A stretch of 64,000 nucleotides of DNA from Hyphomicrobiales bacterium. GTDB lineage: Bacteria > Pseudomonadota > Alphaproteobacteria > Rhizobiales > Beijerinckiaceae. The stretch is from the NCBI GenBank assembly GCA_900470095.1, contig UBZM01000005.1, forward strand, positions 75,583 through 139,582, written 5' to 3'. The notes beneath the pieces are model-generated. The model did no database searches and was not told the DNA's origin. It was given only the letters and a program-made list of their open reading frames with translations. The position numbers and the translations under genes are program-made. Positions within the stretch are counted from its first letter, which is position 1; each line of letters begins with the position of its first letter. This document shows positions 1 through 7,467 of this stretch, in pieces.

Positions 1-443
1 TCGTCGGCGTCGCGCTGTTCTATGCCTTCGTACAGCTCAAGATGGTCAATTCCTTCCTCGGCATCGTGCTCGCGCACACGATGCTTGCCGTGCCGATCGT
101 GATGATGATCGTCGGCTCGGCCCTGAAGAGTTTCGATCTCGACCAGGAGCGCGTCGCCCGCAGCCTCGGCGCGACGCGGGCACAGGTCTTCCTCCAGGTG
201 ACGATGCCCCAGATCGGCTTCGCGATCGTCACCTCGGCCTTGCTCTCCTTCCTGACCTCCTTCGACGAGGTGGTGGTCTCGCTCTTCGTCTCCGGCGGCG
301 ACAACGCGACGCTGACGCGCGCGATGTTCATGGCGCTGCGCGACCAGATCGACCCGACCATCGCGGCGATCTCGACCATCATGATCGTGATCACCTCGCT
401 GCTGCTCGCCGCCTCGCAGCTGTTGGGCAAGGCGGAGAAATAA
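1..443 (+). CDS. ABC transporter permease, PotC/PotI type (3' part only)
   Basis: This is the C-terminal part of an inner-membrane permease; the start lies before the window and the reading frame is open from base 3. What is visible is a run of hydrophobic helices and the cytoplasmic EAA loop (ERVARSLGATRAQVFLQVTMP), the contact site for the ATPase. The pattern, with FDEVVVSLF after the loop and a long final helix, is typical of the second permease of polyamine or other type I importers (PotC, PotI, YdcV). The substrate cannot be read from the fragment. The partner genes should lie upstream of the window. It ends in TAA, and no obvious hairpin follows. Confidence 0.85.
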   Translation, partial: VGVALFYAFVQLKMVNSFLGIVLAHTMLAVPIVMMIVGSALKSFDLDQERVARSLGATRAQVFLQVTMPQIGFAIVTSALLSFLTSFDEVVVSLFVSGGDNATLTRAMFMALRDQIDPTIAAISTIMIVITSLLLAASQLLGKAEK

Positions 444-598
444 ACGTAATGGAGTCAAACTTTTGCCAATAGGCGTGGCGTGTGGCCGCCGACCTGGCGA
501 GGCCGTGACAAGCTGAGCGGCGCGCCCTATTCATGACAACCTGAGCTTGCGGCCGACCAAAGCAGCGCAACGCTGCCGGCCATGATCGGGATGGGGGC

Positions 599-3115
599 AT
601 GGGGGACGCACCGGATTGGGTGAAGGGCGGCGTCCTGCGCCGCGGCCTCGCCTTCCTGATCGATCTTGTCGTCGTGATGATTGTCACCCAGGCGCTGGCG
701 GCCGTCCTGTTCCCGCTCTCGAACGGGGCGTTGATCGACGGCTCCAGCTTCATGACGGACTGCCGGCTCGCGCAAAGCCGCCCCGCGACGATCGAGATCC
801 CCGCGGGCTTCCGGCCGACTTCAGAGAGCATCTGCACCAAATCGCTGTTGGGGCAGCCGACCGCCCGATTCTATACGCTGTCGCGGCAGGAGGCCGGTTC
901 ACGCGTCACGACCTCGCTCAGCTATGCGCTGAACGCTGAGGGCCAGATGACGCTGGCCTTCGACCTGTCTGTCCTGCAATGGCCGCTGCTGGCACTGATG
1001 CGGTGGCTGCTGGAGATCCGGGGCGTGCCGAGCCTTGGGCGCCATCTGTTGTCGCTGCGCGTCCTGCCACGCCGGAGCGAGTCGGTCGCAGCAGAGATCC
1101 GCGCCGCGCTCGCCCGGCGCTATAGTCTGTTCGCGCTACCTTGCGTCGCGTCGGTGGCAGTGGCGATCCTGCTGTTCGCGGCCCTTCGGCTCGGGGTACC
1201 GTTTCCCAACGATCTGGCATCCATCCTCGCTTTCCTCGGCAACCTGCCGATCGCCATGGCTGGGATCGCTGCCTTTTACGCGATCGCGCGGGGGCGTGAT
1301 GCCTTCTATGACGAAGCGGCGGGAACCACTGTGCTCCGTCTCGTGAACGGGGCCAGGGAGGCCGCGTCAGAGCAGTCTCGCGCAGAACGCGGAATTGCCG
1401 ATGGAACCCTGGAGCCGGCGGCGCCGTCCGCCGGCCTCCGGTCCATCCCCTGGGCGACGCTGGCGCTGGCGGCTTTCCTCATCCTCGTCTTCATCGGCGA
1501 ACTGGCCGAAACCTATGTCCGGTCACAGAGCCTTGGCGTCACCGGCGTGACCATCGTGCTGTTCGGCGGCGTCGCTAGCGAACTCGTGCTCCAGGCCGGA
1601 CAATGGTACCGGCTCGTCCTCGCCATGTTCCTGCACTGGAGCGCGGCGCATCTGATCGGCAATGTCGTCATCCTCGCGATCGCCGGCTGGTTCCTCCAGC
1701 CGGTCCTCGGGAGGGGCTGGCTTCTCGCCATCTTCCTGCTCGGCGGCCTGGTGGGCTCTCTCGCTTCGATCCTGGAGAACCCGGCGACCCTGCTTGGTGC
1801 CGGGGCTTCCGGCGCCATCATGGCCGTGATCGCCGCGGGCTTCGTGGTCAGCTTCCGGCTTGCCGACGATGCCCGCCGTCTCTGGCTGCAGGCATTCTGC
1901 GTTGTGATCCTGCTCGCAACCTTTCTCGCCGGCGGCCGGTTCGCGGCTGCAGAACCCGACCATGCCAGTCATCTCGGCGGGGCTCTCACCGGGGGTGTGC
2001 TCGGGGTCCTGGTCCTGCTCTCCTGGGACGCCGGGGCGAGGCGCCCGCGCTGGGCCCGCCCCGCGCTTGCAGTGGCGGTTGGCATTGCAGCCCTGCCATT
2101 CCTCTCGATCCCGCGCGCGGGCTTTGGTGATGTCCCCCTTGCGCGGTTGACGATTCCGCAGGAGCAGCTGCCAAAGACCGACGCCGAATGGCTCGCACGC
2201 TCCACCGAGCTCGTCCGCCAGTATCCGCGCGATCCGCGCAGCCATCTCGCCCACGCCGTCGCGGCCGGCAACGACAAGCTTGCACGCGAGAAGGCTTTGA
2301 CGCTCGTCAGCCGGACCCAGGCGGCACTGTCCCCCGGCGATCTCCCGATCATCGAGCAGAATGCCTTTCTTGTTGCGGGCGATGCGCGGCGACAGGCACA
2401 GGACTGGGACAGCGCGCGCGATCTCTTCACCCGCGCAATCGCCACAAAGGCCCCGCCCAAGCCCGAAATCTATGGCTGGCGCGCGCAGGCCGAGCGCGCC
2501 CTTGGCTTGCTCGATGCGGCCCTCGCTGACGCAGAAGCCCGGGTTCGCTTGCAACCCTCCAGCGCCGACGCATTGGTCAGCATGGCCGGCATTCTCGACG
2601 CCATGGGCCGGCAGCGTGACGCGATCGCCAGGCTCGACCAGGCGCTCGCGCTGGAGCCGGGCAATGTCAATGCGCTGCGGCTGCGCGGTTGGCTTGCCTT
2701 CTTCGACGGCCGGCCCGACGAGGCCATTCAGGGCCTGGAACGGGCGCTGACGCTCAGGCCGGACGACGCCTATGCCGCCCTCTGGCTGCACATCGTCTCC
2801 GCCCGTTCGGGGCGAGGCGGGAGGCTCGCCGCTGCGGCCAAGGGGGTCGACATGACTATCTGGCCAGCGCCGATCATCCAGTTCTATCGCGGCGAGATCG
2901 ATCGCAATGCCTTGCGCGCAGCCACCCAGAGCCGGGACCCGATCACGCATGGCGAACAGACCTGCGAGGCGAATTTCTATCTCGGCGAATGGCATCTTCT
3001 GGAGAATGCCAAGGCCGAGGCCGACCCGTTCATCTTCTACGCGGCCACGAGTTGCCCGAAGACCTTTGTCGAATGGGCGGCTGCTCGCACCGAGCGCCGC
3101 CTGATCGAGCGGTGA
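599..3115 (+). CDS. RDD - rhomboid protease - TPR fusion membrane protein
   Basis: A predicted 838-residue inner-membrane protein with three modules. Residues about 10-250 look like an RDD domain: an early RRGLAFLID helix and the closing D-x-x-AGT-x-V element (FYDEAAGTTVLRL). Residues about 280-490 form a rhomboid intramembrane serine protease: the HWSAAHLIGN helix, the nucleophile motif GAGASG (Ser404) and the histidine helix HASHLGG (His458), so the Ser-His dyad is intact. Residues about 530-830 are soluble TPR-like helices (for example NALRLRGWLAFFDGRPDEAI). Rhomboid-TPR proteins are known; the added RDD module is less usual. The ATG at 599 places the RDD helix near the N-terminus. It ends 24 bp from the convergent MBL gene. 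Substrates are unknown. Confidence 0.82.
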   Translation: MGDAPDWVKGGVLRRGLAFLIDLVVVMIVTQALAAVLFPLSNGALIDGSSFMTDCRLAQSRPATIEIPAGFRPTSESICTKSLLGQPTARFYTLSRQEAGSRVTTSLSYALNAEGQMTLAFDLSVLQWPLLALMRWLLEIRGVPSLGRHLLSLRVLPRRSESVAAEIRAALARRYSLFALPCVASVAVAILLFAALRLGVPFPNDLASILAFLGNLPIAMAGIAAFYAIARGRDAFYDEAAGTTVLRLVNGAREAASEQSRAERGIADGTLEPAAPSAGLRSIPWATLALAAFLILVFIGELAETYVRSQSLGVTGVTIVLFGGVASELVLQAGQWYRLVLAMFLHWSAAHLIGNVVILAIAGWFLQPVLGRGWLLAIFLLGGLVGSLASILENPATLLGAGASGAIMAVIAAGFVVSFRLADDARRLWLQAFCVVILLATFLAGGRFAAAEPDHASHLGGALTGGVLGVLVLLSWDAGARRPRWARPALAVAVGIAALPFLSIPRAGFGDVPLARLTIPQEQLPKTDAEWLARSTELVRQYPRDPRSHLAHAVAAGNDKLAREKALTLVSRTQAALSPGDLPIIEQNAFLVAGDARRQAQDWDSARDLFTRAIATKAPPKPEIYGWRAQAERALGLLDAALADAEARVRLQPSSADALVSMAGILDAMGRQRDAIARLDQALALEPGNVNALRLRGWLAFFDGRPDEAIQGLERALTLRPDDAYAALWLHIVSARSGRGGRLAAAAKGVDMTIWPAPIIQFYRGEIDRNALRAATQSRDPITHGEQTCEANFYLGEWHLLENAKAEADPFIFYAATSCPKTFVEWAAARTERRLIER

Positions 3116-3139
3116 CGGGCGTGGGACGGCTCGACCGCG

Positions 3140-3958
3140 TCAGACCGAGATCCACTTCTCATCCAGCACTGCTGCGCGCCCTTCATCCCTGAGCTTGAGC
3201 AGATGCGCCGCCACATTCCGTTCCGCAGCGCGCCGCAGCCACGGATCGGTTTGCGAATAGAGCCGGTCGACGAGGTCCCAGGTTCCCAGCGGCCCTGATT
3301 TCAGCGCATCGGCAATGGCGTTCTCGCGCCTGAGGCGGAATTCGAGCAACTCGCCGACATAGGGCCGCGGATTTGGCAGCGGCGGCCCATGCCCGGGCAG
3401 ATACAGGCTGTCGTCGCGCGCCAGCATCAGCCGCAGGCTACGGACGTAATCGGCCATGTCACCGCCCGGCGGCGCGACGATGCTGCTCGACCAGGACATG
3501 ACGTGGTCGGCGCTGAACAGGATCCCGTCGCGGAAGGCAAAGCAGAGATGGTCGGAGGCATGCCCGGGCGTGTGGATCGCCGTCATCCCCAGCGCGGTGT
3601 CGCCGTCCTTCAGCAGGATGTCGGGGATAAAGGCGTCATCGGCGCTGAGATGGTAGGCATAGGTCTTCGCGCCGGTGCGGGCCTTCAGGCCGGCGGTCGC
3701 GCCGAGATGGTCGGAATGGGTGTGGCTCAGCACGATCGCGGAAACCGCACCGCCCGTGGCGCGCAAGATGTCGTCGAGATGCCCGGCATCGTCGGGACCG
3801 GGATCGAGAACCACGAAGCCGTCGTCATCCGCGATCAGATAGGTATTGGTGCCACGATAGGTCATCAGGCTCGGATTATTGGCGACGATACGGGAGATGC
3901 CGGGGACAACCTCCATCGGCCGGCCACGGGGCGGCTCCGGTTCAGTCAGAAAGGCCAA
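3140..3958 (-). CDS. MBL-fold metallo-hydrolase (LACTB2-like)
   Basis: A 272-residue metallo-beta-lactamase fold hydrolase. The metal ligands are visible: H79-T-H81-S-D83-H84, H133 in HTPGH, D151 in SADH and H190 in PGHG. The C-terminal 50 residues, after RRENAIADAL, resemble the small winged-helix appendage of the LACTB2/RNase Z-like subgroup, whose members hydrolyse thioesters, lactones or RNA. Which of these applies cannot be decided here. The start is a TTG at 3958, chosen because an AAGGATAGG ribosome site precedes it; an ATG at 3916 has no good site. It is convergent with the rhomboid gene, and no operon partner is evident. Confidence 0.85.
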   Translation of the reverse strand: MAFLTEPEPPRGRPMEVVPGISRIVANNPSLMTYRGTNTYLIADDDGFVVLDPGPDDAGHLDDILRATGGAVSAIVLSHTHSDHLGATAGLKARTGAKTYAYHLSADDAFIPDILLKDGDTALGMTAIHTPGHASDHLCFAFRDGILFSADHVMSWSSSIVAPPGGDMADYVRSLRLMLARDDSLYLPGHGPPLPNPRPYVGELLEFRLRRENAIADALKSGPLGTWDLVDRLYSQTDPWLRRAAERNVAAHLLKLRDEGRAAVLDEKWISV

Positions 3959-4197
3959 TATCCTATCCTTCGCTGGGGCGACGCCGACCGAGACCCGTCC
4001 TGCTCGCTCTTACGCGATGTCGAAGGCAGGAGAAATTGCGCGCAAGGTATGGCGGGGTCCTGCTTCTCGGCGATCGTCTCGGATGCCATGCTTCGTCGGG
4101 AGCACAGATGACCGCAGCGTCCAGAATGCGGCATTCGCCCAATGGCGATCCGGTGATCGGACAAGCCGACTCGCCACCAGGCAGTCAAACCAGCGCT

Positions 4198-4581
4198 CTA
4201 CGCATTCTGCAGCATCGTCTCGGTGTGGAGGGCGCATTTCCAGGATTGGCCATCCCTGACCCAGGTCGTGCTGTCCGCGCATGTCATGTCCATGGGCTTG
4301 CCCTTCATGTCGCCCTTCTGGTGCACCGTGTAGGCGATGACGGCGACTTCGTCGGTCGGCATGATCACATCGACATCGCTGAGCTTGAAGCTTTGAAGCG
4401 TCCACCGGCCTTCTTCCGTCATGGCCTCATACCGGTCAGGGTCGATCTTCATCGCTCCCATCGGGCCGGTGATCAGACATTCCTGGGCAATCATCGATTT
4501 CGCGAGCTTTGCATCCTTGTCGACCATGGACTGCCAGAAGCGCGTCTCGAGATCGATGATCGTTTGCTTGTCTCCGGACAT
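4198..4581 (-). CDS. DUF4440 / SnoaL-like (NTF2 fold) protein
   Basis: A 127-residue cytoplasmic protein of the NTF2-like DUF4440 family, beginning MSGDKQTIIDLETRFWQSMVDKD and ending in TTWVRDGQSWKCALHTET, the usual terminal strand of these folds. Family members are small ligand-binding or isomerase-like proteins, and the specific role is unknown. The start at 4581 has AAAGGAG seven bases upstream and matches the family N-terminus. The frame stays open further upstream: an in-frame ATGATG at 4650 also has an excellent site (AAAGAGGAGATC), giving a possible form 23 residues longer. It lies alone on the minus strand between the MBL gene and the cold shock gene. Confidence 0.78.
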   Translation of the reverse strand: MSGDKQTIIDLETRFWQSMVDKDAKLAKSMIAQECLITGPMGAMKIDPDRYEAMTEEGRWTLQSFKLSDVDVIMPTDEVAVIAYTVHQKGDMKGKPMDMTCADSTTWVRDGQSWKCALHTETMLQNA

Positions 4582-5254
4582 GGCTGTTCTCCTTTGACGA
4601 AGAGAACGAGCATCGGTGGAGCGGGTTCCGGGGAAGGGGGGCGACATCATGATCTCCTCTTTCGGCGAGCCCTTATCGATCCGATGCCAAATCCCCAGGC
4701 TTCGCCATATCGTTCGGGTTGGCGATCGTAGCGCGGCAAGGCTCGCTTCGACCGCCACAAGTGCGGCGAGAGCCGGTCCCCAGGCAGTCAGCAGGATGTT
4801 GCCGATGACGTCGATGTTGCAGGCGGTCGCGATGACATCGAGCGCTTCGGGCGGAATCTCGAGCACTTCGGGGGCGCTTGCTTCGGCCGATCACGTCGCC
4901 GCGGCCTCGCGCTGGTCGATGCCCATCAGTTGGGGCGCGCATCCCATGGCACCGCGCCGCGCAATCCGCGGTAGCGGCGGTTCGAATTCGGCATCCCGGG
5001 CCGTCCTGCGGGCTCCCTCGCCAAGCGCAATTTCATCGACGGGGATCGCGCTATGACGACCGAAGGTGCATCGGGCCGGGTTCCCGGTTCCACAGCGTCT
5101 CACCCACGCGGGCCTGCCCGGGGCGTGCGATCCGCCCGGCATGCCTGATCGATGGATGTCTTGGCCTTCCAACCGCTGCCTGACCGCGCAAATGCGTGTC
5201 AGGACCTGCCGTCAGGTGGCAAGCCGCTTCGACGCAAAAGACGTCAGGTGGTGA
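4582..5254. other. 673-bp region without a convincing gene
   Basis: No gene is called here. On the minus strand the DUF4440 frame continues upstream to 4866 and, beyond one stop at 4891, on to 5172. The stretch 4700-4870 encodes a hydrophobic segment (NILLTAWGPALAALVAVEASL) that could be part of a decayed small membrane protein. It lacks a family match I recognise and a start with a ribosome site, so it is left as unexplained sequence. Confidence 0.35.
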
Positions 5255-5458
5255 TCAGAGAAGTTGGAGGGAGCCTGCCGCTGTCTTGCCGCGTTCGGTT
5301 TTCAAGTCGAAAGCGACCTTCTGTCCTTCGGTCAGAGTCATCATGCCGGCCTCTTTCACGGCTGTGATGTGTACAAACACATCCTTGCCACCGTCTGACG
5401 GCTGAATGAACCCGAAACCCTTCTCAGTATTGAACCATTTCACGTTTCCCGTCGCCAT
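5255..5458 (-). CDS. cspA: cold shock protein (CspA family)
   Basis: A 67-residue cold shock domain protein, an RNA and single-stranded DNA binding OB fold that acts as an RNA chaperone in the cytoplasm. It shows the canonical RNP1 KGFGFIQP and RNP2 VFVHITAV motifs, and the length is typical. The ATG at 5458 is preceded by AGAGGA at good spacing; the longer reading frame upstream is untranslated leader. About 325 bp lie upstream before the next gene end, which fits the long 5' leader seen in many csp genes, but no thermosensor structure was worked out. The paralogue number cannot be assigned; the symbol denotes the family. Confidence 0.95.
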   Translation of the reverse strand: MATGNVKWFNTEKGFGFIQPSDGGKDVFVHITAVKEAGMMTLTEGQKVAFDLKTERGKTAAGSLQLL

Positions 5459-5783
5459 GGCCGAATCCTCTGAAGATTGCGTCTTGCGGGGAGGCGGATG
5501 CTTGATCCGACGACCCGCGGAAAAGAATTGACCGAAAAGAAAAGGTTGTCGAGACCAAACGTGAAGCATGACGAGATGCTGATTACAGGCAGTTTAGCGT
5601 CGCAACTATGAGTTGCCATCGGTTAACGGTGATGCATTAATATAAACCTCCGGTAGTGCGCGATCGACAATGCCCAGCGCCGACGCGCGATCTTCCCAAA
5701 GGCGATGATCTTGCGCCGCGCCCAACCTGCATGACCGGCTCAGGAGCAGGTTCCGGGGGATGTCCATTACCCGCCGGTTTCGC
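5459..5783. other. cspA upstream region / leader
   Basis: 325 bp between the start of the cold shock gene and the end of the small gene at 5784-6023, both on the minus strand. Part is relatively AT-rich (about 5570-5660, including TTAATATAAA), so it probably holds the promoter and leader of the cold shock gene. No open reading frame with a ribosome site was seen. Confidence 0.4.
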
Positions 5784-6023
5784 TCACGACTGCTCTGGTC
5801 TCGCATGCGACGGCAAGGCGCGACCGGTCCCGACATCGCCGCGCGCAGTGTCGGCAAGCAGGGTCGCGGCATCCCTGAAAGCCTTCAGGGCCGTGTCGAT
5901 CGCTGAGTTGAGCGGGACCGTCGCCTGATACTGTCCTATCTCGCCCCGCGCGCTCTCCACCAGCGCCAGGAGCCTTTCCGCGTCATAGGGCGAGAAATGC
6001 CTCTGCGTGCGCGTTACCATCAT
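5784..6023 (-). CDS. small hypothetical protein (79 aa)
   Basis: A 79-residue protein starting MMVTRTQRHFSPYDAERLLALVESARGEIG and continuing as an amphipathic helical chain; no known domain was recognised. Its ATG overlaps the stop of the upstream gene (ATGATG/TGA around 6020-6023), so the two are almost certainly translationally coupled. The spacing of charged and hydrophobic residues suggests an all-helical cytoplasmic protein. The name and role are unknown. The coupling and codon use typical of the chromosome support it being a real gene. Confidence 0.6.
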   Translation of the reverse strand: MMVTRTQRHFSPYDAERLLALVESARGEIGQYQATVPLNSAIDTALKAFRDAATLLADTARGDVGTGRALPSHARPEQS

Positions 6024-6214
6024 CCGATCCTCTTCCACGGCGCCCGATTGCGCACAAAACCCTTCGAGACGAGCCGCTCGGCGTCCGCGGCCAGGACTGC
6101 GAGATCGTGCAGAAGCATGCGGATCGCTTCGCGCGCGTCTCCCTTCGCCTCGCAGAGCACCGCGTCGATCTCCTGATCGGTGATGACCGTGATGGCCCCC
6201 TGATCGTCTGGCAT
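6020..6214 (-). CDS. small hypothetical protein (64 aa)
   Basis: A 64-residue acidic, helical protein (MPDDQGAITVITDQEIDAVL...) with the segment EAKGDAREAIRMLLHDLAVLAADAERLVSKGFVRN. Short proteins with this EARGDARAAIR.LL.D core are common as hypotheticals in Rhizobiales (recollection, not a search). It is the first gene of a two-gene unit with 5784-6023, joined by an ATGA-type overlap. A weak ribosome site (AGGA) precedes the ATG. The function is not known. Confidence 0.65.
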   Translation of the reverse strand: MPDDQGAITVITDQEIDAVLCEAKGDAREAIRMLLHDLAVLAADAERLVSKGFVRNRAPWKRIG

Positions 6215-6383
6215 AACTCAATCCTGCAATGGGAACAAAATAGGAACATTCCAGGACTGGAGAGTCAAGCGATCCGGCCAGTTCCCAGCGGCGGCAACGC
6301 GGCGCTGAGCCGGGCGATGCTCATACGGCCCTCGTGACCGGCGCCCGGCTTCCCGGCGTGCAGCAGGGCCGTCTTCAATCGGC

Positions 6384-6412
6384 GAAAAAAGGCCCGGCGG
6401 TCGGGGCCGGGC
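6384..6412 (-). terminator. rho-independent terminator for the gene at 6478-6999
   Basis: Read on the minus strand, a GC stem GCCCGGC / GCCGGGC with a seven-base loop is followed by one C and then TTTTTT. It lies 66 bp after the stop of the secreted protein gene, the classic layout of an intrinsic terminator. Confidence 0.75.
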
Positions 6413-6477
6413 TCTCATCCAGCGGGAGTGGGGCCGGTTGTCGGCCGCCTGGCTTGAGACAGGACACGAGGTTCCTG

Positions 6478-6999
6478 TCATTTGATCTCCCACACCGTGT
6501 TATGCGGGATGTCCATCGCGGTATATCCGCCGGGACCGGCCAGGACAGGCATCGCGAGGCAAGCAAAGGGCTCACGCCCGGTGATGCCCTTGTACTTGCC
6601 GGAGCCGCCGGTGATGACATGGGTGCCACAACCCATCTCCGGCTGCGATTTGTCGAGATCCCGCGTATCAAAGGTCGAGAAGATTTTGTCGCCGTCGGTA
6701 TCGGCCAGAACGCAGGCACCGTCGATGTATTTCTTGTCGCCTGACGCGATGCTCAGCGCTGTGCACTGTGCCGACATCTTGTCGAACATCTTCTCGCCCT
6801 TCATGTTTTGGGTGGTGCCGACTGCTTCCAGCGAGGTGGCGGTGCCGAGGCCGGCGATGTCGATGTTCATCAAAGGTCGAAAGATGAAGTGCGTCACGTA
6901 GGGCGTGGTCCCCTTCTTTTCGATCGGCTGTCCGAGGACGACCCCGGGGGCCAAGGACAAGAGTAACCCGGAGAGAAACACTGTTTTGACAGGTGTCAT
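6478..6999 (-). CDS. secreted hypothetical protein (173 aa)
   Basis: A 173-residue exported protein. The N-terminus (MTPVKTVFLSGLLLSLAPGVVLG) is a signal peptide with probable cleavage before QPIEKK. The mature part has three cysteines around DGACVLADTDGDKIFSTFDTRD and GCGTHVITGGSGKYKGITGR. The last motif, a Gly-rich THVITGGSGKYKGITG turn, resembles the core of the small beta-barrel allene oxide cyclase-like or dirigent-like secreted proteins, but I do not assign the family. The ATG at 6999 follows GGAGGAA, and an intrinsic terminator lies downstream at 6384-6412. It appears to be monocistronic. Confidence 0.72.
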   Translation of the reverse strand: MTPVKTVFLSGLLLSLAPGVVLGQPIEKKGTTPYVTHFIFRPLMNIDIAGLGTATSLEAVGTTQNMKGEKMFDKMSAQCTALSIASGDKKYIDGACVLADTDGDKIFSTFDTRDLDKSQPEMGCGTHVITGGSGKYKGITGREPFACLAMPVLAGPGGYTAMDIPHNTVWEIK

Positions 7000-7467
7000 C
7001 GTTGGTTCCTCCATGGTGTGAGCGGCGGAACAGGCGATGCTCTGCGCCGCCGCAGATTGCGAGGCGACCTGCTTGCGCTTGAGGCGTGTGTGGTTTCGCC
7101 GAGCGCCTGTCCCCCCGACCGAGATCAAGCGCGCGGTCGCAAGCCAACCCGATTAGCTTCGACAGGGCCTGGGAGGAGACTGCATCTCCGATCGCCGATG
7201 CCCGGAGCGCCTCCAAGCTCATGTCGCAGCCGACGCATGAGCAACTGCCTCTGAAATAGGATACCAGAGTTTGCGTGCCGAACCACATTCCGCGGCGCAT
7301 TTTTTGGATGGAGGGGGCCGTCGGCGAGGCCTCTCATCGGCCATCTTGCGGTGCCTGCACCGCGAGGTCGAACCGAGCGCGAGCGGGCGACACCGGCGGC
7401 CGGATCGTGTGCTCGGGTCCGACGAGATCATTGCCGCGGCTAGCGGTCACCAGGTCCGCGATCGAAG
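7000..7467. other. 468-bp intergenic region
   Basis: Upstream of the secreted protein gene and downstream of copD, both on the minus strand. Open frames here are short and of shadow type with no ribosome site. Nothing structured was recognised apart from a somewhat AT-richer patch at 7250-7320, which may be promoter DNA for the gene at 6478-6999. Confidence 0.35.

Noticed and set aside
1523..2995. 490-codon minus-strand frame opposite the rhomboid gene
   Set aside because: Antisense shadow of a GC-rich gene. No ribosome site, no family motif, and the composition is typical of reverse-strand frames.
4198..4866. 222-residue version of the DUF4440 protein
   Set aside because: The extra upstream part is not family-like, and strong starts lie at 4581 and 4650.
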